Source of the DNA: an uncultured Candidatus Melainabacteria bacterium
Lineage (GTDB): Bacteria > Cyanobacteriota > Vampirovibrionia > Gastranaerophilales > Gastranaerophilaceae
Reading direction: 5' to 3'
NCBI GenBank assembly: GCA_934718135.1
Contig: CAKUZW010000002.1
Location: 186,001-250,000 of the forward strand
DNA: 64,000 nt
The notes beneath the pieces were generated by a model. It did not search any database and had not been told where the DNA came from. It saw nothing but the letters and a program-made list of their open reading frames with translations. The translations under genes were made by a program, and so were the position numbers. Below are positions 1 through 7,488 of the stretch, one piece after another. Numbering within the stretch: the first letter of the stretch is position 1; every line of letters begins with the position of its first letter.

Positions 1-179
1 AATGACATTTTGTATGCCTGATTCATAATTGAAATTGCTTTTTGAAGCTTTACAACTGTTTGTTTTTGAATATTCTTCGTCATTAAATTTGGTATCGTCA
101 TCGCCGCCACTATGCCGATTATGCCAAGGGTGATTAATACCTCCGCCAATGTAAAAGCCGGTTGTTTAATAAATGTCAT
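1..179 (-). CDS. Type IV prepilin-like protein, 5' part (partial)
   Basis: The gene runs leftward off the window edge. Reading from the ATG at 179, the protein begins MTFIKQPAFTLAEVLITL and continues GIIGIVAAMTIPNLM, the class III prepilin signal and hydrophobic N-terminal helix, with Glu at mature position 5 after cleavage at A/F. Family role: pseudopilins or minor pilins are cleaved and N-methylated by prepilin peptidase and assembled in the inner membrane. The ATG sits inside a GGAATGAC string that resembles the ends of local intergenic repeats, and no clear Shine-Dalgarno precedes it. The frame stays open upstream, so an N-terminal extension cannot be excluded. Only about 59 codons are visible; the C-terminal domain is unknown. 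Confidence 0.75.
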   Translation of the reverse strand, partial: MTFIKQPAFTLAEVLITLGIIGIVAAMTIPNLMTKNIQKQTVVKLQKAISIMNQAYKMS

Positions 180-383
180 TCCGGACTGCGGATTTTGGCA
201 AGAGCGAAACGATAGTGTAGCTCGTCCTGGGGAGGGCTGCGTTGAGCCGGCCGACCCGCCAATAATCCAAGAGAGGATCCGGAATCTCCTTAACTTTTTA
301 TTAAGGGAAAAGGAAATAGGGAAATAAGGGAATAAGTTCGTTAAGGTTTTGTCTTTAGCGTTATTCTGTACAACTGCTGTATT

Positions 384-474
384 GTCATTCTGAACTTTAC
401 AAAGCGAACCGTTGAGCTGAGGCGAAACGTGTGAGTCCGTATGCGTCGGCGTAGCCGTTAGCTGGTTCAGAATC
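384..474 (-). repeat. Intergenic repeat family A, copy 1
   Basis: About 90 bp, inverted relative to the copies at 34438-34530 and 46745-46836. Shared core on the minus strand: CAGCTAACGGCTACGCCGAC, followed by CGGACTCACACGTTTCGCC and CAACGGTTCGCTTTGTAAAG. The ends are TTCAG/CTGAA complementary, so the unit can form a terminal stem. Near-identity across three unlinked intergenic sites marks a dispersed genomic repeat. Confidence 0.8.
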
Positions 475-608
475 TTATTGTCTTCAAATTCCACAAATTC
501 GTCATTGCGAGCGAATGCGAAGCAATCCAGCTTATTTTTATTATCCATGTCATTGCGAACGGGTTTTGAGAAGTTATTTTTCAAGTTTGACAACAATCTC
601 CAGTGTCG

Positions 609-716
609 CAATCCCTGACAAGTTTCACCATTGCCTAATTTGTTATGGATTACTACGTCACTTCGTATTAACTTTTGTACTTCTTGTTCAACATTGTGAC
701 TCGTAATGACATGTAT
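609..716 (+). repeat. Intergenic repeat family D, copy 1
   Basis: Contains CAAGTTTCACCATTGCCTAA, then GGATTACTACGTCACTTCG, and ends in CTCGTAATGACATGT. The same blocks in the same order occur at about 34069-34253, where a longer interior is present. Non-coding and dispersed. Confidence 0.7.
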
Positions 717-965
717 ATAATATTTTGTAACGAACTTATTACCTTGTTCCTTTTTCCTTATTCCCGTAAAAAATTGTTCCATACTCTATTCCTTTCTTTT
801 TTAATGTTGGGCTAGTGAACCCACCCTACTTATTTCCTTATTCCTTAAAATCTTTTGTCCGTCTTACCTTATTATACACTTTTAAAGTGTATTAATCAAT
901 ATTTCAATCTTTAAACGTTATGTTAATAAGAAATATAATACCTAAAATTGATATAGGAGATGCTT

Positions 966-1292
966 ATGGATTTGAAGCAAGTATTAGGCAAAAACATAAA
1001 ACATTACAGGCAATTGAAGGGATACTCACAAGAAGAATTTTCCGAGTTACTTAATATTTCGCAACAAACACTTAGCCGAATCGAGCGAGGGATTAATTTT
1101 CTTACAGCAGAAACCTTAGAAAAAATTCCACACATTTTAGGTGTAAGCACATACGAGTTATTCATGGATGGCGAAGATTATTCAACCAAAAACATTCTTG
1201 AAGATATAGAAAAGCATCTCAATTACTTGAAATCCGACCCTAAAAAATTGGAATTTATACACAAAATAATTAGAGATACAGCCCTTTTATGA
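966..1292 (+). CDS. XRE-family HTH transcriptional regulator
   Basis: About 108 aa. Residues ~5-60 form a Cro/CI-type helix-turn-helix (LGKNIKHYRQLKGYSQEEF, then LLNISQQTLSRIERG), the N-terminal DNA-binding module of XRE repressors. The rest, with ILEDIEKHLNYL, is a short helical tail for dimerisation or partner binding. I choose the ATG at 966, since AGGAG at 955-959 sits 6 nt before it and overlaps the alternative ATG at 960. It lies just upstream of tRNA-Arg at the island border. The regulated target is not evident. Confidence 0.85.
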   Translation: MDLKQVLGKNIKHYRQLKGYSQEEFSELLNISQQTLSRIERGINFLTAETLEKIPHILGVSTYELFMDGEDYSTKNILEDIEKHLNYLKSDPKKLEFIHKIIRDTALL

Positions 1293-1372
1293 TAAAATTT
1301 TGATAAAAATAACAAAAAGACACTTGCAAGAAAAATTTTTCATGATAATATAGAGACTGTAAGCAGACATAA

Positions 1373-1446
1373 GCGTCCGTAGCTCAGCTGGATAGAGCAT
1401 CTGCCTTCTAAGCAGAGGGTCGCGCGTTCGAATCGCGCCGGGCGTA
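1373..1446 (+). tRNA. tRNA-Arg (TCT)
   Basis: Cloverleaf visible: acceptor GCGTCCG paired with CGGGCGT (G-T first pair), D arm GCTCAGCTGGATAGAGC, anticodon stem TCTGC/GCAGA with loop CTTCTAA giving anticodon TCT, and T arm GCGCG TTCGAAT CGCGC. Discriminator A; CCA is not encoded. A hairpin terminator follows. tRNA genes are common integration targets, and accessory genes begin immediately downstream. Confidence 0.95.
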
Positions 1447-1456
1447 TTTTTTCGTA

Positions 1457-1482
1457 AAAAGAGCCACTATGGTGGCTCTTTT
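1457..1482 (+). terminator. Rho-independent terminator after tRNA-Arg
   Basis: GAGCCAC (1461-1467) pairs with GTGGCTC (1472-1478) around a TATG loop, flanked by A and T runs. It is positioned 10 nt after the tRNA. Confidence 0.8.
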
Positions 1483-1515
1483 GCTGTATTTACAAGGCTT
1501 TTGCCTGTTCTATTA
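1457..1515 (+). repeat. Imperfect direct repeat, left copy (possible att-like site)
   Basis: AAAAAGAGCCAC, TCTTTTGCTGT, TTACAAG and a 17-bp exact TTTTGCCTGTTCTATTA recur in the same order and orientation at about 28866-28924. The spacing between copies is about 27.4 kb and encloses the serine recombinases. This could be an island boundary or a duplicated terminator region. From 1516 to 1748 I see nothing else identifiable. Confidence 0.5.
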
Positions 1516-1748
1516 AAGAAATTTTTGCAATTTTTAGGATTTTTTATAAAAATCGTTAAAACACACAATATAAGTACATTTGCAGGTGTTCTACTAAAAA
1601 TGGTTTTTTTTGTATTAGCTTTGCTGGGGTAAAGATTTATCGCCTAAATGTAAATAAATTTCATAAAAATTCATGAATGATTGTAACAATTATAAGGGTA
1701 ATTTTAGAATATTTTTCGCCAGTCAACTGTGCGATAACAATTGAAAAA

Positions 1749-2261
1749 TTATTCTGTTTTATGCCTTTTAATAATTGGCTTATTATGTTTTTGAAAAGAA
1801 TATGATGTGCTGTTCGCCTGACAATCATTTATTGTAATAGTACGTTTATATTGATTATTTTCTCTCGGTTCATAAGATGGAATTGGAATGAAAGTTATAT
1901 TTTTCCCATCTTGACAAACTAGCAGTTTTGCCTTGTAGCAACCAATCTCTAATTCTTTTCTATTTTTAAATTCTTTAATATATTTTGCATTGTATTGTGC
2001 ATTGATAGCATATTCATGGTATTTTTCAGTCAATTGAATAGCTTCGTCGAAAGAGGCTTGTTCGTAAAAATTGTTTTCCAACAGATTAAAAAGGAGAGAT
2101 AATATCCTTTTCGTATTTTGCTGATATTTTTGGCGTCTTGTTGCTGGGTCATAAAAAGTTTTATGACAAGATTTGCAACGATAACGCTGTTGCCCATTGC
2201 GAACCCCGTACTTGATGGTATCTTCGCCACAAATTATACATTTTAGGTCATTTGATTTCAT
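1749..2261 (-). CDS. Zinc-ribbon protein with IS1/InsA-like N terminus
   Basis: 170 aa. Residues ~8-36 are a C4 zinc ribbon (CIICGEDTIKYG, then RYRCKSCHKTFYD) like the InsA/IS1 and IS1595 transposase N-terminal finger. The remaining ~130 residues are not recognisable as an InsB-type DDE catalytic domain and show no further transposase motif. It may be a decayed transposase fragment that acquired a new tail, or an independent DNA-binding protein. It stands alone between tRNA-Arg and the next rightward genes, with no inverted repeats noticed. Confidence 0.55.
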   Translation of the reverse strand: MKSNDLKCIICGEDTIKYGVRNGQQRYRCKSCHKTFYDPATRRQKYQQNTKRILSLLFNLLENNFYEQASFDEAIQLTEKYHEYAINAQYNAKYIKEFKNRKELEIGCYKAKLLVCQDGKNITFIPIPSYEPRENNQYKRTITINDCQANSTSYSFQKHNKPIIKRHKTE

Positions 2262-2430
2262 AATTCCATAATATCACAATCATAAAAAACAACCAAGTTA
2301 TGCTAATTTGATTGTTTTTTGCATATATAATCCTGCATAAGCCCTGTTTATAAGCATTCTGCCATTTTTTAAAGTTAATAACAAAAACTTTTTAAAATAT
2401 AATGTCAAATTTTAAGAAAGGTAAAAATTA

Positions 2431-2559
2431 ATGAATAAAGCAGAATTTTTTAAAAAAGATTTTTTAAACAGTTTAGAGATTGACCCAAAGGTGCTTGACG
2501 AGAATTTGGCAACTTTTTTTGAAATTTTACTAGAATGGACGAAACCTCCACCAGAGTAG
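2431..2559 (+). CDS. Small hypothetical protein (42 aa)
   Basis: ATG at 2431, stop TAG at 2557-2559. It begins MNKAEFFKKDFLNSLEIDP and ends LLEWTKPPPE: acidic and helical with an aromatic tail. AAGAAAGGT lies 9-17 nt upstream as a plausible ribosome-binding site. It precedes the DUF3102-like gene by about 50 nt in the same direction, so co-transcription is likely. No family recognised. Confidence 0.45.
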   Translation: MNKAEFFKKDFLNSLEIDPKVLDENLATFFEILLEWTKPPPE

Positions 2560-2608
2560 CTTTCAGCTTTATATTAATTAGATGACAGAACAAAAAAAGG
2601 AATTAAAA

Positions 2609-3379
2609 ATGAGCACAATTAAAAATCAAAAACAATCAAATCGAGAAAAATTATTGGCGAGGATTGCAGAAGGTAAAAAGGTGAAACCAAAGTACCTTTT
2701 TGAATTAGGAAATGTGATTAAAACCGATACTGCAACACAAACGACAAAAGTAATCACAAACAAAAAAGAGGCTTCTGATAATAAAATATTAATAGAAACT
2801 AATAATGATGCTAGTTTTGAAGAAAAACAGTTTGCCGAGACTGTTCAAAAAATCAAAGAACTTAAATTAAAAAACGGGCAGAACTCAATTGCCATTGGGA
2901 ATATTCTATTGCAGTATAAGTCTAAAACAAGTAATGAACGGAATTTTAGAAATTTGCTAAAGCACCCCGATGTTAATCTCAAAAGGACGCAGGCTGAAAA
3001 GTCAATGAAAGTATCAAAATTTTGTTGTCAGTCGGCTGAAAAAGTGGATTTGTATATGATGCTTGGCATCGAAAAGTTTGCCATCTTGATTGATGCAGAA
3101 CTTGAAGATAAATTTGAATGCCTTGCGAAGTTTGTTGACGATAAAAAGATTTCAGTAAGTCAGTTAAAAAAACTCATTGGCAAAATAAAGGAACAGCCTA
3201 ACATGCCAATTGAAGGGCTTTTTACCGAACTCAAAGAAGAATTGAAAGAAGCTAGAAAAGTCAATAAAAAATCTTCAAAGGAACAAATTGATTATGTGGC
3301 AGAATGTGAAAAACTTAAAAAATATGTTGCAGAGTTGGAGGAAGAATTAAAACTCTATAAACAAAAGACTGCGACTTGA
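2609..3379 (+). CDS. DUF3102-like coiled-coil protein, upstream part
   Basis: About 256 aa from ATG 2609, chosen because AAAAAAGGA sits just upstream; an ATG at 2582 is in frame but lacks one. The middle region (KIKELKLKNGQNSIAIGN, then ILLQYKSK, then RTQAEKSMKVSKFC) resembles DUF3102, a family found beside replication and partition genes of plasmids and phages. The C terminus is a charged coiled coil (EKLKKYVAELEEELKLYK). A TGA at 3377-3379 ends it, but the same frame continues open for another 188 codons. Function unknown. Confidence 0.65.
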   Translation: MSTIKNQKQSNREKLLARIAEGKKVKPKYLFELGNVIKTDTATQTTKVITNKKEASDNKILIETNNDASFEEKQFAETVQKIKELKLKNGQNSIAIGNILLQYKSKTSNERNFRNLLKHPDVNLKRTQAEKSMKVSKFCCQSAEKVDLYMMLGIEKFAILIDAELEDKFECLAKFVDDKKISVSQLKKLIGKIKEQPNMPIEGLFTELKEELKEARKVNKKSSKEQIDYVAECEKLKKYVAELEEELKLYKQKTAT

Positions 3380-3943
3380 CTACAGCAAGCGAACGATGAA
3401 ATTTGCGACAAATGCTTCGAATGCATATTCTTTCAAAAAATTTATGAAAACAAACGTAATAGCGAAATCAGGAAATTAAAAAAAGATATCAAAAATGGTG
3501 AAAGAACCCTTCGTGACTTGCGAACTGGGCATGGACCTTTCCGAATCGTTAATGATATAGAACTAGTTAAAAATTTTATCAATACCCAGAAAGATGATAT
3601 TAACAGTCTAAAAACTTCACAATCAAAATCTAAAGTTTTTGAAAGGTTTCGCCATGGTGATAACTATTTTCTTACTAAAAATCAATTGATAGGGAAAGAA
3701 GAACTATTGGGGTATCACTGCTACTACTGCAGAAGCTACAGAACTTCAAAGGCAAAACAAGATAGCAAAACAGAACTTGGTTTGAACAAAAAATTAATTT
3801 ACTTGAAGTGGAAGTTGTACCAATGTCAAAAATTTAGGAACCCAATATTCGGAGAAGATTTCAATAAAATATGCATTTTAAATTACAAAGCCGCAGTAGA
3901 ACGCACAGAAAATGAATTGAAGGTAATGAAAGAAAGTATGTAG
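3380..3943 (+). pseudogene. Downstream part of the DUF3102-like gene after an in-frame TGA
   Basis: The frame of the preceding gene continues without another stop from 3380 to the TAG-type stop at 3941-3943. It encodes LQQANDEICDKCFECIFF, then coiled-coil and basic segments, and a Cys pair region GYHCYYCRSYR. A possible independent TTG start lies at 3518, but the 46 codons before it already read as protein. Either the parent gene carries a nonsense mutation or the downstream part is reached by readthrough or internal initiation. Two Cys clusters (CDKCFEC and CYYC) suggest metal binding. Confidence 0.6.
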
Positions 3944-4130
3944 GAAACAAGACAAAATAACTTAGTATAATAATATAAGCTCTTATCACAGGTAGCGTAA
4001 AACAAAGCAATTCTTTTTCTGATAAAGAATTGGAAAATTTGGAAGATTAATTAAGTTTAATCATAAGTAAACGAATAAATTGTTATATATATTACAAATA
4101 TAAGAAGCAATTTAAAGTTTTATTTTTTCG

Positions 4131-4222
4131 TCGTCCTATCGGACGCCGTGGCAGAGGGAATTGGGAGCTTAAATTCGGCGGTGCTACCATTACAACCGCC
4201 ATTCCCTTTTATTAAAGGGAAC
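4131..4222 (+). ncRNA. Structured RNA upstream of reverse transcriptase (retron msr/msd-like candidate)
   Basis: GC-richer than its surroundings and full of hairpins. CGTCC/GGACG closes a TATC loop (4133-4146). AGGGAAT (4156-4162) pairs with ATTCCCT (4202-4208), enclosing GGCGGT (4178-4183) paired with ACCGCC (4196-4201). TTCCCTTT (4203-4210) can alternatively pair with AAAGGGAA (4215-4222), excluding the AGGGAAT stem. It ends 20 nt before the RT start codon, the layout of retrons and several defence RTs with cognate RNAs. A GGGAGCTT segment could host the branching G of a retron, but no a1/a2 pair was found. Confidence 0.55.
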
Positions 4223-4242
4223 AAATAGAAAGGAAAAACAAA

Positions 4243-5181
4243 ATGGTCAATAAACTATTAAACATTAAGACAATTAAGGCTTTTGAAGAGGCTTTAAATG
4301 TTCCAATTGGAACATTACAAAACCTCAAACAAAAAACTTTATATAACAAAAGATTTAAACGTAAAAAAGATGGCTATTGGCGTGAAATTAATACTCCGTC
4401 AAACGAATTAAAATTGATATTAAGAAACATTCATGACAATTTAATTACAATTGAAAAACCAAAATATCTTCATTCAGCCTATCCTAAAATGAATAGCTTC
4501 ACAAATGCAAAAGCTCATAAAAATTTCAGAAATCATATTTGTTTAGATATTTTTAATTTTTATAAAAACTCCCAAGCCAAATATGTCAAAGATTTTGCAC
4601 TGAACTCTTTGAAAATGTCAGAAGAAGTAGCAAATTATTTTGTAATGTTGACAACATTTGAAGGACATTTGGCAACAGGAGCTCCCTCAAGTCCAGTACT
4701 ATCAGCATTAATACACAAACCTGTTTTTGATAACATTGCCAAAAAAATGGAAGCTAATAATTTATTTTTTACACTATATTTTGATGACATTAGCATTTCA
4801 TCAAATGACAGGATTTGTAATTGGGTTGAAAAATATGTAAAAAATAGCTTAAAAAGGCATTGTTTGTACTTAAAAAAATCAAAAACAAAACGTTTCGGTT
4901 TTAAAGGAGCACACATCTGTAAATTACGTATTACACAGTCAAAAAAGCTTGAAATGCCTTTTGCTATAGGACATTCAATAGTGAATATTTTAGAAAGAAA
5001 AAATGTCAATTTAATGAATCTCAAAGAAGTAAGAAGTTTAATTTCTAGGATTGGCTATTGCAGAAAGCTAAACAATAAATTTAAAATTACTAAAAGCCTA
5101 GCAATAAAACGTTTAATATTTCTTAACCAACAATCAAAATTTCAAAAATTAGCAACTAAATTAGTTAGATGTATAAATTAA
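4243..5181 (+). CDS. Retron/DRT-type reverse transcriptase
   Basis: 312 aa. RT landmarks: NAKAH (88-92, the NAxxH region typical of retron RTs), first catalytic Asp in LDIFNFY (101-107), LATGAPSSP (~143-151, motif 4), and the catalytic YFDD (179-182, the YxDD box). No maturase, HNH or protease domain, so not a group II intron RT. The region where retron RTs carry VTG reads LRITQSKKLEM, so msr recognition may differ. AAAGGAAAAAC is the RBS. Family role: reverse transcribes a cognate structured RNA, often for anti-phage defence. The flanking RNA and the partner gene 13 nt downstream fit that. Confidence 0.85.
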   Translation: MVNKLLNIKTIKAFEEALNVPIGTLQNLKQKTLYNKRFKRKKDGYWREINTPSNELKLILRNIHDNLITIEKPKYLHSAYPKMNSFTNAKAHKNFRNHICLDIFNFYKNSQAKYVKDFALNSLKMSEEVANYFVMLTTFEGHLATGAPSSPVLSALIHKPVFDNIAKKMEANNLFFTLYFDDISISSNDRICNWVEKYVKNSLKRHCLYLKKSKTKRFGFKGAHICKLRITQSKKLEMPFAIGHSIVNILERKNVNLMNLKEVRSLISRIGYCRKLNNKFKITKSLAIKRLIFLNQQSKFQKLATKLVRCIN

Positions 5182-5194
5182 GGAGAAATAAAAA

Positions 5195-5734
5195 ATGCCG
5201 GAACAAAATATCGAAGAACAAAATGCTAAAAATATTAGTTCATTTTTAGCAGAAGCTCAAAAAGAAATGGATATTGTAATTAATATGAAAGAAACATTAT
5301 TAAATCATTGTTATAAAGAACTTGATAGAATTATAGCTGATGCAAACACTATTATCAAAAAAGGGAGTAGCTATGGAAAGTATTTAGATTCCATCTTGCT
5401 TAAAATTCCAACACAGTTATATTACTTGAATGAAAAACGTCAAACTTTAGAAATTCAAAAAAGAGTTATTGAAGAAAAAGCAAAGTTTAAAGAAAATGAA
5501 ATTATTCCACAGGAAAAGGGAACCATTCCTGTTATTTGTGCAATTGCTTCAAATAAATCTTACCCATATCGACTTATTGTAACAGCTTACCAAAATGCAC
5601 TTTCAACAATTCAGACAAAAATTGATTATGCCTTGGAACTTCTTCGTAGTGCAAAAATTCTTGAAAACAAATGTTTAAAAGAAATTGAAGTTACAAGATG
5701 TTTAGGCAATTCGTTTAATAATGAAACTATTTAA
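5195..5734 (+). CDS. RT-linked accessory protein, unknown
   Basis: 179 aa, starting 13 nt after the RT stop behind AAGGAGAAA, so co-translated with it. Largely helical: acidic N terminus (MPEQNIEEQNAKNISSF), long amphipathic helices through residues ~20-100 (KEMDIVINMKETLLNHCYKE), then a short apolar IPVICAIAS segment near 110 and a helical C terminus. No enzymatic motif or domain recognised. Two-gene RT cassettes usually pair the RT with an effector or structural partner; that role is inferred from position only. Confidence 0.7.
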   Translation: MPEQNIEEQNAKNISSFLAEAQKEMDIVINMKETLLNHCYKELDRIIADANTIIKKGSSYGKYLDSILLKIPTQLYYLNEKRQTLEIQKRVIEEKAKFKENEIIPQEKGTIPVICAIASNKSYPYRLIVTAYQNALSTIQTKIDYALELLRSAKILENKCLKEIEVTRCLGNSFNNETI

Positions 5735-5772
5735 CATCATTTATTTAAACATAGACGATTTATTGCCATTTT

Positions 5773-5834
5773 AACAAGCGTTTTAGACATTAAAAATAAC
5801 ATTTTAACTGTTATTACTAAACGCTTGTTTTTTG
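5773..5834 (+). terminator. Long-stem terminator after RT cassette
   Basis: AACAAGCGTTTTAG (5773-5786) pairs with CTAAACGCTTGTT (5817-5829), followed by a T run. It closes the RT/accessory unit. Confidence 0.75.
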
Positions 5835-6032
5835 CCATGAACACTCTTGACTATAACCAACATTTAGCATCTGAACGTAGGGAATCCTTTTTTTACCAAT
5901 AATAAGAATTAAAAAAAATACCTAAATCAAAAAATTAAAGGAGTTAGCATAATTCTTGTGAATAAAGATTAAACATGGACACAAAAAAAATATTACTTTT
6001 TGTTAGACAAATATTCTTTTTTAAATTAGGGA

Positions 6033-6098
6033 GTCCATATCCGAATGCCGGTCAGCTACCCACCAGCTCAAATCGCTGTTGCTTCTTCGGACATGGAC
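6033..6098. ncRNA. Long perfect-stem hairpin element of unknown role
   Basis: GTCCAT-A-TCCGAA (6033-6045) pairs with TTCGGA-C-ATGGAC (6086-6098): 12 pairs and one A-C mismatch. The 40-nt interior is GC-rich (TGCCGGTCAGCTACCCACC). It stands out from the AT-rich 400-bp gap between the RT terminator and the next leftward genes, with no open frame. It may be a second structured RNA, a recombination site or a relic repeat. No known riboswitch or sRNA family recognised. Confidence 0.4.
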
Positions 6099-6238
6099 AA
6101 ATCTATTATTTATTTTTATGAAATTTTATTATTTTATTTTCAGTACCAGTATATCCGGCAAGAATACAGATACAGAAATTTTTAAATCTGTTAATCAATG
6201 AGTTATTTTCTTTTAGAATTCTTAATCTAATAATGTTA

Positions 6239-6511
6239 TTACGACTTTTCTTGTTCATTATTATCTTTCAATAACTTATACAGTTTAGCACCTAATGATT
6301 GAGTATTATATTTTGTCTTTCCTGTTTCTTCTAAACTATATTTTTCAGGTTCCAGTTCTTCAAGTTTCTTGCGAATTATAGTTTTTGCAATAACAAAATT
6401 CCAACTATCATTCTCAAACTTTTTAATAAATACAGCTTTGGACGGATATTTATAAATTTTATATTGTTCCTGTTTGTATTCAAAATCTTTAGCTTTTGAT
6501 ATTTTTGCCAT
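6239..6511 (-). CDS. Small basic hypothetical protein
   Basis: 90 aa, Lys-rich. It begins MAKISKAKDFEYKQEQYKI and ends KLYKLLKDNNEQEKS. A perfect AGGAGG lies 8-13 nt before the ATG, so translation is well supported. No family recognised. It is the last of a run of leftward small genes (6.2-8.0 kb) within the island. The composition (Lys/Glu, one Trp) would suit a nucleic-acid-binding or antitoxin-like protein, but nothing in the sequence shows this. Confidence 0.65.
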   Translation of the reverse strand: MAKISKAKDFEYKQEQYKIYKYPSKAVFIKKFENDSWNFVIAKTIIRKKLEELEPEKYSLEETGKTKYNTQSLGAKLYKLLKDNNEQEKS

Positions 6512-6578
6512 GGTGTTTACCTCCTAGTTGAATACAATATAACCTATTTTTTATAAATAAGCACGACCGGAAATTGTA

Positions 6579-6773
6579 CTATAACAGATGTTCAACAAAT
6601 TCTTTTGTAAAGGGATATTCTTTTACAAAGTCTTTTAAAGCCTCTTGAGCAATATCCGGATTTATGGCAACTGCTAACATCATATTATCCAAACGTTGTT
6701 TAAATTTATCTAGTTGTCCGTAAGGAATTAAATATTTTAAATAAAATTTAAGTTTGTTTTTGTCTATCTGCAT
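6579..6773 (-). CDS. Small hypothetical protein (64 aa)
   Basis: It begins MQIDKNKLKFYLKYLIPYG and ends EYPFTKEFVEHLL. Helical, with no membrane segment or recognisable motif. It lies 26 nt downstream of the membrane-protein gene in the same direction and is probably co-transcribed. Only weak RBS purines (AAGAAA) precede the ATG. Family unknown. Confidence 0.55.
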   Translation of the reverse strand: MQIDKNKLKFYLKYLIPYGQLDKFKQRLDNMMLAVAINPDIAQEALKDFVKEYPFTKEFVEHLL

Positions 6774-6799
6774 AATATTTCTTTTTTTGTTTTTTATAT

Positions 6800-7396
6800 T
6801 TACTTACAGAAGAATCTTTTAAGTCCAGGGAATCCCGGAGCCTTATATAAGCCAAATGATTTTAAAATTGGTGAAAGTAAAAAATAAAGCCAATTCAAAC
6901 AAAAGAATATAAGTAAATAAAAACCAATGAGAATTCCCAAACATTCAAATGGCAAAAATAAAGTAGGAATAAATATTGAAAATAATGTATAAATCCCAAA
7001 GTACCCACCAAAACTTTTTTCTGTTATTCTTATCCCAATTGCAAAAAGAATTATTGCTGTTCCCCATTGAAACAAGTAATATAATACATCATATTTTTCG
7101 ATTGGCTTATTATCATTCATCATTATATAGGCTTTATTGGTGAAAAAACTAGCAGGTTGATGTTCTGACCCAGTGGCAATTCCTAAATGTTGTTGTATTA
7201 AGAAAAAAGCCATAGTTAATGCACATAATAATGTTGCATATGCCATTAGTTTTAAAATAAAACTCCATAACTTCCCAATATTAGTTAAAATAGCATATTT
7301 AGGGTTATAATGAACAATTTCTCCACTACCCAAATCAGCTAAATTTTCAGATTCATCATATAAATATTCTTCATTGTTATCTAATTCTTTTTCCAT
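6800..7396 (-). CDS. Hypothetical multi-pass membrane protein
   Basis: 198 aa. The first ~40 residues are acidic and cytosolic (MEKELDNNEEYLYDESENL). Hydrophobic helices then appear at ~45-68 (LIKLMAYATLLCALTM-like), ~108-124 (YYLFQWGTAIILFAIG), ~132-150 (YFGIYTLFSIFIPTLF) and ~153-176 (LGILIGFYLLIFFCLNW), so about four passes. AAAGGATAAGT precedes the ATG. No family recognised. It could anchor a local complex with the neighbouring small proteins. Confidence 0.65.
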   Translation of the reverse strand: MEKELDNNEEYLYDESENLADLGSGEIVHYNPKYAILTNIGKLWSFILKLMAYATLLCALTMAFFLIQQHLGIATGSEHQPASFFTNKAYIMMNDNKPIEKYDVLYYLFQWGTAIILFAIGIRITEKSFGGYFGIYTLFSIFIPTLFLPFECLGILIGFYLLIFFCLNWLYFLLSPILKSFGLYKAPGFPGLKRFFCK

Positions 7397-7443
7397 ACTT
7401 ATCCTTTATAATATTTTATATATTTTAGTCCCATATTAAAACG

Positions 7444-7481
7444 TAATCCCCATGAGAACCATAATAATTCCATGGGGATTA
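7444..7481 (-). terminator. Hairpin terminator after the 61-aa gene
   Basis: TAATCCCCATG (7444-7454) pairs with CATGGGGATTA (7471-7481). It lies just downstream of the leftward 61-aa gene, between it and the membrane-protein gene. Confidence 0.7.
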
Positions 7482-7488
7482 TTTAAAT

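Larger units (their letters stand above)
180..965. other. Repeat-rich intergenic stretch, no supported gene
   Basis: Nearly 800 bp without a convincing gene. It holds a GC-richer segment (about 185-290) abutting the prepilin start, a purine-rich AAGGGAAAAGGAAATAGGG tract (about 299-343), one copy of the GCTAACGGC repeat (384-474), a long diverged repeat (609-716), a reverse copy of the purine tract (about 726-770), and an imperfect hairpin around GTTGGGCTAG (about 803-830). All have relatives elsewhere in the window. Short open frames here lie within repeats and look spurious. Confidence 0.6.

Noticed and set aside
112..327. Open frame on the plus strand opposite the prepilin start
   Set aside because: It is antisense to the prepilin-coding segment and runs into repeat DNA; no RBS and no domain.
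1588..1640. GTTCTACTA...CTGGGGTA resembling the 26-bp recombinase-tail repeat
   Set aside because: Only the two ends match and the interior is unrelated, so a fourth copy is not supported.
4131..4222. Group II intron RNA
   Set aside because: No domain V-like hairpin was found and the RT lacks maturase and endonuclease regions.
4635..5024. 129-codon open frame antisense to the reverse transcriptase
   Set aside because: Shadow of a strongly supported RT gene; composition follows the opposite strand.
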